Assembly (NCBI GenBank): GCA_903828025.1
Contig: CAIKKO010000386.1
Location: 1 to 28,916 of the forward strand
Reading direction: 5' to 3'
DNA length: 28,916 nt
Source: an uncultured Sphingomonadales bacterium
GTDB lineage: Bacteria; Pseudomonadota; Alphaproteobacteria; Sphingomonadales; Sphingomonadaceae
Positions 16,191 to 24,402 of this stretch are shown here, one piece after another. The position numbers and the translations under genes were made by a program. A model generated the notes under the pieces. It had not been told where the DNA came from and searched no databases. It saw only the letters and a list, made by a program, of their open reading frames with translations. Each line of letters starts with the position of its first letter. Position 1 is the first letter of the stretch.

Positions 16191-17214
16191 GGCAGACGCC
16201 TCGATCTATGCGGCAATGCCCGCGGTTGCGGAGCGCGAGGCTGCCGATGCCGCCGCGCTCGACCGCCTGCTGCAGGGCGCGCGCGAACCGTTCGTGATCC
16301 GCGGGCTGGTGGCGCATTGGCCGCTGGTGCAGGCCGGGCTCGTCTCACCCCGCGCCGCGCGCGAGTACTTGCTCGCCCGCGCGCGCCCGGTGCCGTTCAC
16401 GGTCTCGCTCGGCATGCCCGGCGCGGATGGCCGCCTGTTTTACGACGCAGCGATGCAGATGAATTTCCGCGAAGCGCGCGGCAAGCTGGCGGATATTTTC
16501 GGCGGGATCGACGCCAACGCGGACCATGCCGATGCCCCCGCGATCTATCTCGGCTCGATCGACGTGCCGACCCATTTCGACGGGGTCGAGCGCGACAACA
16601 CCGTCGATCTTGGCGCGCGAAACGCCACCGTCAGCCTGTGGATCGGCACCAAGACGCGCATTGCTGCGCACAACGATTTTCCCGACAACCTCGCCTGCTG
16701 CGCCGCCGGACGCCGCCGCTTCACGCTGTTTCCGCCCGAGCAGTTCGCGAACCTCTACCTGGGCCCCATCGACAACACTCCGGCCGGGCGCGCCATCTCG
16801 ATGGTCGATTTCCAGGCGCCCGATTTCGCCGCGCATCCCCGCTTTGCCGAGGCGCTGGGCGCGGCGCAAATGGCGGTGCTGGAGCCGGGAGACGCACTGT
16901 TCATCCCTTCGATGTGGTGGCACCATGTCGAGGGGCTCGCCCCCTTCAATATTCTGATGAACTACTGGTGGCGCGATACGCCGCGCTGGCTCGGCCAGCC
17001 GCAGGACGCGCTCAACCACGCGATCCTTTCGATCCGCGATCTGCCCGCTGAAGACAAGGCGATCTGGCGCGCGCTGTTCGATCATTACGTGTTCGAAAGC
17101 GGCCCCGACGTCACTGACCATATCCCCGCAGGCGGGCACGGCGTGCTCGCCCCGCTGACCGCCGAAGCCGCCGGGCGGCTCCGTTCGTTTCTCCTCAGGA
17201 CCTTGAGCAAATGA
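16183..17214 (+). CDS. Cupin-like (JmjC/cupin_8) Fe(II)/2-oxoglutarate-type oxygenase
   Basis: 343 residues from TTG 16183, or 332 from in-frame ATG 16216; neither has a good Shine-Dalgarno, and the TTG overlaps sapC by eight bases. The cupin_8/JmjC fold shows the metal triad: H163 and D165 in AAHNDF, and a distal histidine (H247 or H248) in PSMWWHHVEG after the EPGDALFIP turn. RRFTLFPPEQ precedes the strand that usually holds 2-oxoglutarate. The metal site is intact, so a hydroxylase acting on a peptide, protein or small molecule in the cytosol is plausible. No signal peptide. It sits between SapC and halogenase-like 2 with overlaps on both sides, and so works with two flavoenzyme relatives. 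Substrate unknown. Confidence 0.86.
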   Translation: MAEADASIYAAMPAVAEREAADAAALDRLLQGAREPFVIRGLVAHWPLVQAGLVSPRAAREYLLARARPVPFTVSLGMPGADGRLFYDAAMQMNFREARGKLADIFGGIDANADHADAPAIYLGSIDVPTHFDGVERDNTVDLGARNATVSLWIGTKTRIAAHNDFPDNLACCAAGRRRFTLFPPEQFANLYLGPIDNTPAGRAISMVDFQAPDFAAHPRFAEALGAAQMAVLEPGDALFIPSMWWHHVEGLAPFNILMNYWWRDTPRWLGQPQDALNHAILSIRDLPAEDKAIWRALFDHYVFESGPDVTDHIPAGGHGVLAPLTAEAAGRLRSFLLRTLSK

Positions 17215-18713
17215 TGCAGACTTATACCAAGCGCCGTGTCGTTGTCGCAGGCGGGGGCACCGCCGGGTGGATGGCCGCCGCCGCGCTCGCGCGGACGCTG
17301 GGTGATTCCATCGAACTGACGCTGGTGGAATCCGAAGCCATCGGCACGATCGGCGTGGGCGAAAGCACCATTCCCCCGCTGGTTACCTACAACCGGCTGC
17401 TCGGCATCGGCGAGGCCGACTTCATGCGCGCGACGCAGGCGACCTTCAAGCTGGGGATCAATTTCGAAAACTGGAAGCAGCAGGGGGAAAGCTATTTCCA
17501 CTCGTTCGGCACCACCGGGCGCGACCACTGGAGCGCGGGGTTCCAGCACTTCTGGATGCACGGCCAGACCAAGGGGCATACCGCGAGCTACGACGACTAT
17601 TGCATCGAGCTGCAGGCCGCGATGCAATCCAAGTTCGCGCACTTGCCCGATAACCGCATCAACTATGCCTACCAGCTCGATTCCAGCCGCTATGCGGTGT
17701 TCCTGCGGGGGCTCGCCGAAGCCGATGGCGCGCGGCGGGTCGAGGGCAAGATTGCGCAGGTCCAGCTCGATCCGGTAAACGGCCATATCGCCGCCTTGGT
17801 GCTGGAATCGGGCGAGCGGATCGCGGGCGATCTGTTCCTCGATTGCACTGGCTTTCGCGCGCTGTTGATGGAGGGCGCGCTCCATGTCGGCTACGATGAC
17901 TGGTCGCACTGGCTGCCCTGCGATTCCGCCATCGCGGTGCAGACCGCCAGCGTGCGCCCGCCCGTGCCCTATACGCGCGCCATCGCGCACGATGCCGGCT
18001 GGCAGTGGCGCATTCCGCTGCAGCACCGGCAGGGCAACGGGATCGTCTATTGCAGCCGCTATCTGGACAAGGACGCGGCGCTGGAGCGGCTGCTCTCCAC
18101 GGTCGAGGGTGAGGTTCTGACCAAGCCCAACGTGATCCGCTTCACCACCGGCGCGCGGCGCAAGCAATGGCACCGCAACTGCATCGCGGTGGGGCTTTCC
18201 GGCGGGTTTATGGAACCGCTGGAATCGACCAGTATCCATCTGATTCAACGTGCAATTCTTAGAATTGTCCGCATGCTTCCCATGCGTGAAGTTAGTGAAC
18301 GTGACGTGGCCGAGTTCAACGACCAGCAGATGGCCGACATGGAGCAGATCCGCGATTTCCTGATCCTCCACTACAAAGCCACCGAGCGCCGCGACAGCGC
18401 GTTCTGGCGCCAGTGTGCGGATATGGAGATCCCGGAAAGCCTCACCCACAGGATCGAACTGTTCCGCGAAACCGGCCGGGTGTTCCGCAAGAACGAGGAA
18501 CTGTTCGTCGAGAACAGCTGGGTGCAAGTGATGATGGGCCAGGGCATCATGCCGCGCGCCTATCACCCGGTCGCGACCAAGCTTTCGGGCGCTGAACTCG
18601 ATCACCTGCTGGGCGGCCTGCGCGAGAGTGTGGCCAAGACCGTCGCAAGCCTGCCCGATCACCAGACCTATGTGGCGCAATATTGCGGCGCGCAGGCAAC
18701 GAAAGCAGCATGA
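17211..18713 (+). CDS. Tryptophan-halogenase-like flavoprotein 2 (canonical motifs)
   Basis: 500 residues. FAD motif GGGTAGW (14-20), GVGESTIPP (48-56), the candidate catalytic lysine K80 in TFKLGINF, DLFLDCTGF, the halogenase signature WQWRIP (264-269) and FMEPLEST (333-340) with E338. Thus, unlike its neighbour, it keeps the WxWxIP and PLEST signatures of PrnA/RebH-type enzymes. By family it uses FADH2, O2 and halide to make HOX that reacts through the lysine, but relatives from TBDR loci (for example BrvH, as I recall, acting on free indole) lack a known natural substrate. The start overlaps the cupin stop by four bases and the stop overlaps GH16 by four. A short AT-richer patch with odd codon use lies at 18240-18306. 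Confidence 0.92.
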   Translation: MMQTYTKRRVVVAGGGTAGWMAAAALARTLGDSIELTLVESEAIGTIGVGESTIPPLVTYNRLLGIGEADFMRATQATFKLGINFENWKQQGESYFHSFGTTGRDHWSAGFQHFWMHGQTKGHTASYDDYCIELQAAMQSKFAHLPDNRINYAYQLDSSRYAVFLRGLAEADGARRVEGKIAQVQLDPVNGHIAALVLESGERIAGDLFLDCTGFRALLMEGALHVGYDDWSHWLPCDSAIAVQTASVRPPVPYTRAIAHDAGWQWRIPLQHRQGNGIVYCSRYLDKDAALERLLSTVEGEVLTKPNVIRFTTGARRKQWHRNCIAVGLSGGFMEPLESTSIHLIQRAILRIVRMLPMREVSERDVAEFNDQQMADMEQIRDFLILHYKATERRDSAFWRQCADMEIPESLTHRIELFRETGRVFRKNEELFVENSWVQVMMGQGIMPRAYHPVATKLSGAELDHLLGGLRESVAKTVASLPDHQTYVAQYCGAQATKAA

Positions 18714-19603
18714 TGCGAAAAATCCTTGCTCCGCTCCTGCTACTGCTAGCCGTCACCCCGGCGGCTGCGGCAGACTGGAAACTCGTCTGGTCGGACGAGT
18801 TCGACGGCGAGAAGCTGGACCCGGCCAAATGGAATTTGGAAGTCGACTGCTGGGGCGGCGGCAATGGCGAACGCCAGTGCTACACCGACTCCCCCACCAA
18901 TGTCCGGGTAAGTCAGGGCAAGCTGGTCATAACCGCGCGCCACGAGCGCGTGACCGGCCCTGCCCTCCCCGCCAGCCAGCGGCCCGATTCCGCAAAGCCC
19001 GGAACGCTCGTCACTCGCGACTACAGTTCGGCGCGCCTGACCACGAAAGGCAAGGCATCATGGCGCTATGGGCGGATCGAAATGCGCGCCAGCCTGCCGC
19101 AAGGCCAAGGCACCTGGCCCGCGTTCTGGATGATGCCGGAACAGGATGCTTACGGCCCCTGGGCCGCATCGGGCGAGATCGACATTCTCGAAGCGGTCAA
19201 CCTCGGCGTGCCGTGCACACTCTGTGCTGGCGGGCGCGAAGATACGATCCTTGGCACGATCCATTTCGGCAAGCCCTGGCCCGGCAATGTCCATGCCGGG
19301 ACCGAGATCCCCTTTCCCGAAGTGCTCAAAGGCTATCACACTTACGCGGTCGAATGGCGTCCTGACCAGATCCTCTGGCAAGTCGACGGCAAGACATACG
19401 CCACGCGCCAGCGGAGCGAATGGTGGTCATCGGGATCGGCGGCGCCCGGCGCACCCTTCGACCGGCCGTTCTACCTCATCCTCAATCTCGCGATCGGAGG
19501 TGGTCTTGCAGAATCGCGGGGCAGTGGCGGCGTTTCAACCACCGACTTCCCGAAGCGCTATGCAATCCTTTGGGTGCGGGTCTGGCAAAACGGGACCATG
19601 TGA
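18710..19603 (+). CDS. Secreted GH16 endo-beta-glucanase (laminarinase-like)
   Basis: 297 residues from ATG 18710, which overlaps the halogenase stop (ATGA); an upstream GTG at 18683 would place residues before the signal peptide and is unlikely. The signal peptide (about 1-20, ending TPAAAA) precedes a single GH16 domain. It includes WSDEFDG, the QCYTDSPTNV and GKLVITAR strands, WPAFWMMP, the catalytic GEIDILE with nucleophile E156, D158 and acid/base E161, and GTIHFG. The GH16 beta-1,3(4)-glucanase wording (laminarinase-type) is typical, so it should cut beta-1,3-glucan internally in the periplasm or outside. There is no carbohydrate-binding module, so soluble or short glucans are likely. 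It shares a transcript with the LacI regulator. Confidence 0.93.
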   Translation: MMRKILAPLLLLLAVTPAAAADWKLVWSDEFDGEKLDPAKWNLEVDCWGGGNGERQCYTDSPTNVRVSQGKLVITARHERVTGPALPASQRPDSAKPGTLVTRDYSSARLTTKGKASWRYGRIEMRASLPQGQGTWPAFWMMPEQDAYGPWAASGEIDILEAVNLGVPCTLCAGGREDTILGTIHFGKPWPGNVHAGTEIPFPEVLKGYHTYAVEWRPDQILWQVDGKTYATRQRSEWWSSGSAAPGAPFDRPFYLILNLAIGGGLAESRGSGGVSTTDFPKRYAILWVRVWQNGTM

Positions 19604-19648
19604 GCTAGCGTGATGGTCGCTGCGGTTGGCAAAGGGGGCAAGTAACGC

Positions 19649-20713
19649 ATGGCGAGGCGCCGTCAGGCGGTCACGATCAGGCATGTCGCGGCGGATGTCG
19701 GGGTATCGCTCCAAACGGTGAGCCGTGTCATCAACAACGAGCCCAATGTCCGGCCCGAATTGAAAGAGCGCGTGCAGGAGGCCATCGCACGGCTGGGCTA
19801 TGTCCCTTCGATCGCCGCGCAGCGCATGAGCGGCTCGCGTTCCTACCTCATCCTCGCGCTCAACGACCGCGACCGGACCATTGCCGATTGGCGCGCGCGT
19901 CAGGGCACCGACTGGGTCGACCAGATGCTGCTCGGTGGCATGCTCAAGTGCGCCGAGCACGGCTACCGCATGATCGTCGAACTGGTCGATACGCATAGCG
20001 ATCATGTGGAGCGCGAACTGCTCGCCGCCATCGCCGCGCTCCAGCCCGATGGCATCATCCTCACCCCGCCGCACTCGGACAACCCGCTCATCGTGCGCTG
20101 CCTCGCCGAACAAAAAATTCCATTCGCGCGCATCGGCTCGAAGGAAGACGATGTGGGCATGCCGATTTCGATGGACGACGAAGGGTCGGCCGCCACCGCC
20201 ACGCGCTACCTCGCCGCGCGCGGGCACCGCCGCATCGGCTTCATCGCGGGCGCGGCAGAATACAACCTCAGCGGCTGGCGCGTCGATGGCTGGCAGACCG
20301 CGATGGCCGAAGCCGGGCTTTCCACCCAAGGCCTGCTGCACCCGGGCGATTTCACGTATGCCTCGGGCGAGCGCGCGGCGCGGGCGCTGCTGACGATGGA
20401 CAGCCCGCCCACCGCAATTATCGCCAGCAACGACCAGATGGCGCTCGCCACGCTCGAAGTCGCCCGCGCGCTGGGCCTGAACGTGCCCGAAGACCTTTCG
20501 GTCATCAGCTTCGACAATACGCCGCTGATGCAGTTCACCCAGCCCCAGCTTACGGCGATCGACCAGCCCATCGCCGCCACGGCCTCCAAGGCGGTCGAAC
20601 TGATCATTGCCGCGCAGAAGGGCGAAGGCCCTATCGACGAGCTGACCGTCATTCCCGCCACGCTGGTCGAACGCGGTTCGGTTGCCGATGCCAAGCAAAC
20701 CGTAAGTGCCTGA
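19649..20713 (+). CDS. LacI-family transcriptional regulator of the glucan locus
   Basis: 354 residues. The N-terminal helix-turn-helix (about 9-30, VAADVGVSLQTVSRVINN) and the hinge helix (about 50-60) are followed by a periplasmic-binding-protein-like sugar sensor with FDNTPLMQFTQPQLTAIDQP near the end, as in LacI/GalR members. AGGGGG at 19633-19638 serves ATG 19649. It lies between the GH16 and MFS genes on the same strand, so it is probably co-transcribed with its own targets. It is the best candidate to bind GTGAACGTTCAC sites before the TBDR and GH3 genes, released by a glucan-derived sugar. Binding is inferred; nothing in the sequence names the ligand. Confidence 0.94.
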   Translation: MARRRQAVTIRHVAADVGVSLQTVSRVINNEPNVRPELKERVQEAIARLGYVPSIAAQRMSGSRSYLILALNDRDRTIADWRARQGTDWVDQMLLGGMLKCAEHGYRMIVELVDTHSDHVERELLAAIAALQPDGIILTPPHSDNPLIVRCLAEQKIPFARIGSKEDDVGMPISMDDEGSAATATRYLAARGHRRIGFIAGAAEYNLSGWRVDGWQTAMAEAGLSTQGLLHPGDFTYASGERAARALLTMDSPPTAIIASNDQMALATLEVARALGLNVPEDLSVISFDNTPLMQFTQPQLTAIDQPIAATASKAVELIIAAQKGEGPIDELTVIPATLVERGSVADAKQTVSA

Positions 20714-21905
20714 TCAGGCGGCGGCCGGACGGACCCGGTTTCTGCTGCTCTATGCCCTCGCCTGGGCGGGCGGCTCGGTGGCCTATGTCCCGTTCCTTAC
20801 CATCCTCCTGCCCGTGCGGGTCAGCGCAATGGTGGGCGCTGGAGCGGGATCAGGTCAGGACGTTGTATGGCTCTCCACCATCGCCTTTTTCGGCGCGATT
20901 GCGGCGAGCATCAGCCATATCGGCTTCGGCTATCTCAGCGATGTGACCCGTAACCGGCGCGGCTGGATCACGCTCGGGCTGCTGCTGTCGTGCGGCCTGC
21001 TGCTTGGCTTGCGCCAGGCCACGAGCCTTCCGCAGATCGTCGCGCTCGTGCTGATGTGGCAGCTCGGGCTGAACATGATGCTGGCGCCGCTATCTGCCTG
21101 GGCGGCAGACTGCGTGCCCAACAGCCAGAAAGGCGTGCTCGGCGGGCTGCTCGCCTTTGCCCCCGGGCTCGGTGCGGTGGCGGGCGTGTTCGTCACGATC
21201 CCCGGGCTGGCCTCGCCCGACGGCCGCCTTGCGCTGGTGGCGCTCATCGTGGCGGCCTGCGTGCTGCCGGTGCTGCTCCACGGCGCGCCCGCTCCGCTGC
21301 ATGAGCCCGAAGCACCAGAGCGGGCGCAGGGCAGCCAGCCGCTCGACCGCAAGGGCGCAGCGCTGCGCATGTGGTGCGCGCGCCTGCTGGTGCAAGTGGC
21401 CGAAGCCGCGCTGTTTTCGTTCCTCTACTTGTGGTTTCGCAGCCTCGATCCCGCAACGGGCGATTACCTCGCGGCACGGGTGTTCAGCCTCGTGCTCGTG
21501 CTCTCTGCCCCGGTCGCCTTGCTGACCGGGCGCTGGGCGGATCGGCATGCCCGCCCGCTCACCCCACTCGTCGTCTGCACTCTGGTCGCGCCGTTCGGCC
21601 TCGTCGGCATGGCGCTTTCGCAGAGCCTGACACCGGCCATCGCCAGCTACGCGCTGTTCGGGTTCTCCACCTCGATTTTCCTCGCGCTCCATTCGGCGCA
21701 GACCTTGCGCACGCTGCCCGACAGCCGCCGCCGCGGCCGCGACCTTGGCCTGTTCAATCTGACCAACACGATGCCCTCGCTGGTCATGCCCTGGTTCACG
21801 CTGGCGCTGGTGCCAAGCTTCGGTTTTTCGGGCCTGTTTCTGCTCTTCGCAGGCCTCGCGCTGGTGGCAGCGCTGCTCTTGCTCTCTTTTGGTAAGGAAA
21901 ACTGA
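20706..21905 (+). CDS. MFS sugar transporter (probable inner-membrane oligosaccharide/glucose uptake)
   Basis: 399 residues with about 12 predicted membrane helices. The first pair of helices is followed by GYLSDVTRNRRGW, resembling the cytoplasmic loop-2/3 motif of sugar-transporting MFS members (SLC45/MalY-like group, from recall). A hydrophilic central loop (PEAPERAQGSQPLDRKG) separates the two six-helix halves. The start is GTG 20706, overlapping the lacI stop by eight bases; no other start gives the full first helix. Placed between LacI and GH3 in a glucan locus, it probably carries the GH16/GH3 products, such as glucose or short beta-glucans, across the inner membrane. Direction and substrate are inferred from context. 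Confidence 0.88.
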   Translation: MPDQAAAGRTRFLLLYALAWAGGSVAYVPFLTILLPVRVSAMVGAGAGSGQDVVWLSTIAFFGAIAASISHIGFGYLSDVTRNRRGWITLGLLLSCGLLLGLRQATSLPQIVALVLMWQLGLNMMLAPLSAWAADCVPNSQKGVLGGLLAFAPGLGAVAGVFVTIPGLASPDGRLALVALIVAACVLPVLLHGAPAPLHEPEAPERAQGSQPLDRKGAALRMWCARLLVQVAEAALFSFLYLWFRSLDPATGDYLAARVFSLVLVLSAPVALLTGRWADRHARPLTPLVVCTLVAPFGLVGMALSQSLTPAIASYALFGFSTSIFLALHSAQTLRTLPDSRRRGRDLGLFNLTNTMPSLVMPWFTLALVPSFGFSGLFLLFAGLALVAALLLLSFGKEN

Positions 21906-21950
21906 GCGACCCGCTTGATTTTGCCCTTTTCCCATGCGACGGACCAATTT

Positions 21951-21962
21951 GGGAACGTTCAC
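21951..21962 (+). promoter_or_regulatory. LacI-type operator before the GH3 gene
   Basis: GGGAACGTTCAC at 21951-21962 repeats the palindrome found twice before the TBDR, with one mismatch in the outer left half. It lies 45 bases after the MFS stop and 25 bases before the chosen GH3 start, in a small AT-richer gap that also holds TTGATT (21915-21920) as a possible -35. This suggests a separate, co-regulated promoter for GH3. It falls within the longer alternative GH3 frame, which argues for the downstream start. Confidence 0.65.
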
Positions 21963-21987
21963 AGAAACCAGAGGAAGAGGCTCCACG

Positions 21988-24402
21988 ATGATGGTTCGGC
22001 GCGCGCTTGTAGCAGCATTGATGCTGACAGCCGGGAGCGCGTATGCTGCGCCTGATAGTGAATCCAACCCCGCAATATCGCGTGCCCATCCAGCGCTCTG
22101 GCCCGCCGCGCACAGCCCCAAGGCCATCAGCAGCCCCGCCACCGAACGCCGCATCGCGCGGATGATCGCGAAGATGACGCTCGAGCAGAAGATCGGGCAG
22201 ATGATTCAGGCGGATATCAGCGCGATCACCCCCGCCGACCTTGCGCAATACCCGCTCGGCTCGATCCTCGCGGGTGGCAATTCGGGCCCTTATGGCGACG
22301 AGCGCGCCGATGCCGCCAAGTGGGACAAGCTCGTCACCGAATTCCGCGACGCTTCGCGCAAGAGCGGCGCGGGCATTCCGATGCTGTTCGGGATCGACGC
22401 GGTGCACGGCCATTCCAATTTACCCGGCGCGACGATCTTTCCGCACAACATCGGCCTCGGCGCGGCGCACGATCCGGCGCTGATCCAGCGCATCGGCGCG
22501 GTAACCGCCGCCGAAGTCGCCGCCAGCGGGATCGACTGGACCTTTGCGCCGACGCTCGCTGTGCCGCAAGACTTGCGCTGGGGCCGCAGCTATGAAGGTT
22601 ACAGCGCAGACCCGGCGCTGGTCGCGCGCTATGCCCGCGCGATGACCGTGGGGCTGCAGGGCGCGCTCGTGCCCGGCAAGCCGCTCGCCAAAGATAAAGT
22701 CGCGGCCACTGCCAAGCACTACCTCGCCGATGGCGGCACGCTCGGCGGCAAGGATCAGGGCGATGCCGTGATCTCCGAACGCGAGCTGATCGCCAAGCAT
22801 GCGCAAGGCTATCCCGCCGCGATCGATGCCGGTGCCTTAACCGTGATGGCCAGCTTCTCCAGCTGGAACGGCACCAAGAACCACGGCAACGCATCGCTCC
22901 TCACCGACGTGCTCAAGCACCGCATGGGCTTTGAGGGCCTCGTCGTGGGGGATTGGAACGGCCACGGCCAGGTCCCCGGCTGCACGGTCACCGATTGCCC
23001 GAAAACCTTCACCGCCGGGCTCGATCTCGCGATGGCGCCCAACAGCTGGAAGGGCCTGTTCGAGGCCACCTTGCGCGAGGCGCAGCAGGGCACCCTGCCG
23101 ATGGTGCGCGTCAACGACGCGGTCGCCCGCATCCTGCGCGTCAAGGCCAAGCTCGGCATTCTGTCCGCCGCCCCGGTGCAGCGCGGCAATCCGGCGCTGG
23201 TCGGCGCGCCCGCACACCTCGCGGTGGCGCGCGAAGCTGCGGCCAAATCGCTCGTGCTGCTCAAGAACAACGGCGGCGTGCTGCCGCTGCGCCCCGGCGC
23301 GAACGTGCTCATCACCGGCCCCGGCGCGGATAGCATGGCAATGCAGGCGGGCGGCTGGACAATCACCTGGCAGGGCACCGACACCACCGCAGCCGACTTC
23401 CCCAAGGGCCAGACCATCGGCCGCGCCATCGCCGAGGACGTCACCAAGGCAGGCGGGCAGGCCGCGATCTCGGCCGATGGCAGCTTCAGCGCCAAGCCCG
23501 ATGTGGCCGTCGTCGTTTATGGCGAGCAGCCTTACGCCGAATTTCAGGGCGACATGCCCAACCTCGCGTTCCGCGCGCATACGGGCGAGCAGGCGCTTCT
23601 CGCCAAGCTGAAGGCGCAGGGGATCAAGGTGGTCTCGGTGTTCCTCTCGGGCCGCCCACTGTTCGTCGGCCCCGAACTCAACGCCTCGGACGCCTTCGTC
23701 GCGGCTTGGCTGCCCGGCACGCAAGGGCAGGGCGTGGCGGACGTGCTGGTGGCGCGCAAGGACGGCAAGCCTGCGCGCGGCTTTACCGGCAAGCTCCCCT
23801 TCCCCTGGCCCGCCGATGCCGTCTCGCCGGTCAAGGCCCCACTGTTTCCGGCAGGTTATGGGCTCGATTACGCGCACGCCGCCACAGTCGGCCCGGTGAA
23901 CGAGAACCCGCATGTCGATCTCGTCGCCTCGGCGAGCGAAGGTGTTTACCTCACGCTCGGCAAAGTCCCCTCCCCCTGGCACCTCAGCCTCGATCCGGGG
24001 ATCGCCGCGCACACCACCGACCTCGGCGCGCAGGAGGATTCGCAGCAGTTCAGCTGGAGCGAAGCCGGCGCGCTCGCCATTGATGGACCGCCGGTGGACC
24101 TGATGCGCCAGCTTGACGAGGAGTTCGCGCTGCGGCTCGATGGCCGCCTGGATGCGGCGGCGGGCCCGGTCTCGGTCACCATGGCTGGGGCGACTCTGAC
24201 ATTCGACCCCAAGGCCACGTTCGGCGTGCCCGGCGCCGCGTTCACCGCGCGCATTCCGCTGCGCTGCTTTGTGGGGGCGAATTTCAAGGCGGTCGGCACG
24301 CCGCTCAAGATCGCGGGCGGCAAGGGTCTCGTGCTCACCGTGCGCGCCGCGAGCATCGAAGGCGTCGGCCAGACCATCGCCTGCCCGGCTGCGCCTAAAT
24401 AG
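21988..24402 (+). CDS. Secreted GH3 beta-glucosidase (ExoP/BglX-like)
   Basis: 804 residues from ATG 21988. AGAGG at 21976-21980 is well spaced; a longer frame from 21934 would run through the operator. A signal peptide (about 1-20, ending AYA) precedes the GH3 (alpha/beta)8 domain with KIGQMIQADI, FGIDAVHGHSN, RWGRSYEGYS and KHYLADGG. The catalytic nucleophile is D322 in GLVVGDWNGH. The second alpha/beta sandwich (KSLVLLKNNGGVLPL, ITGPGAD) and a C-terminal beta-rich region of about 150 residues, as in ExoP-type exo-glucosidases, follow. It should release glucose from the non-reducing end of beta-1,3/1,4-glucans in the periplasm, completing the work of GH16. The stop overlaps the convergent sulfotransferase by eight bases, with no terminator seen. 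Confidence 0.94.
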   Translation: MMVRRALVAALMLTAGSAYAAPDSESNPAISRAHPALWPAAHSPKAISSPATERRIARMIAKMTLEQKIGQMIQADISAITPADLAQYPLGSILAGGNSGPYGDERADAAKWDKLVTEFRDASRKSGAGIPMLFGIDAVHGHSNLPGATIFPHNIGLGAAHDPALIQRIGAVTAAEVAASGIDWTFAPTLAVPQDLRWGRSYEGYSADPALVARYARAMTVGLQGALVPGKPLAKDKVAATAKHYLADGGTLGGKDQGDAVISERELIAKHAQGYPAAIDAGALTVMASFSSWNGTKNHGNASLLTDVLKHRMGFEGLVVGDWNGHGQVPGCTVTDCPKTFTAGLDLAMAPNSWKGLFEATLREAQQGTLPMVRVNDAVARILRVKAKLGILSAAPVQRGNPALVGAPAHLAVAREAAAKSLVLLKNNGGVLPLRPGANVLITGPGADSMAMQAGGWTITWQGTDTTAADFPKGQTIGRAIAEDVTKAGGQAAISADGSFSAKPDVAVVVYGEQPYAEFQGDMPNLAFRAHTGEQALLAKLKAQGIKVVSVFLSGRPLFVGPELNASDAFVAAWLPGTQGQGVADVLVARKDGKPARGFTGKLPFPWPADAVSPVKAPLFPAGYGLDYAHAATVGPVNENPHVDLVASASEGVYLTLGKVPSPWHLSLDPGIAAHTTDLGAQEDSQQFSWSEAGALAIDGPPVDLMRQLDEEFALRLDGRLDAAAGPVSVTMAGATLTFDPKATFGVPGAAFTARIPLRCFVGANFKAVGTPLKIAGGKGLVLTVRAASIEGVGQTIACPAAPK

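Noticed and set aside
19595..19621. GACCAT...ATGGTC inverted repeat between GH16 and lacI
   Set aside because: Only six-base arms with a 13-base loop, partly in coding sequence and no T-run; not convincing as terminator or operator.
21934..21987. Upstream ATG giving 18 extra residues for the GH3 protein
   Set aside because: The extension covers the operator and would displace the signal peptide; ATG 21988 has a well placed AGAGG.
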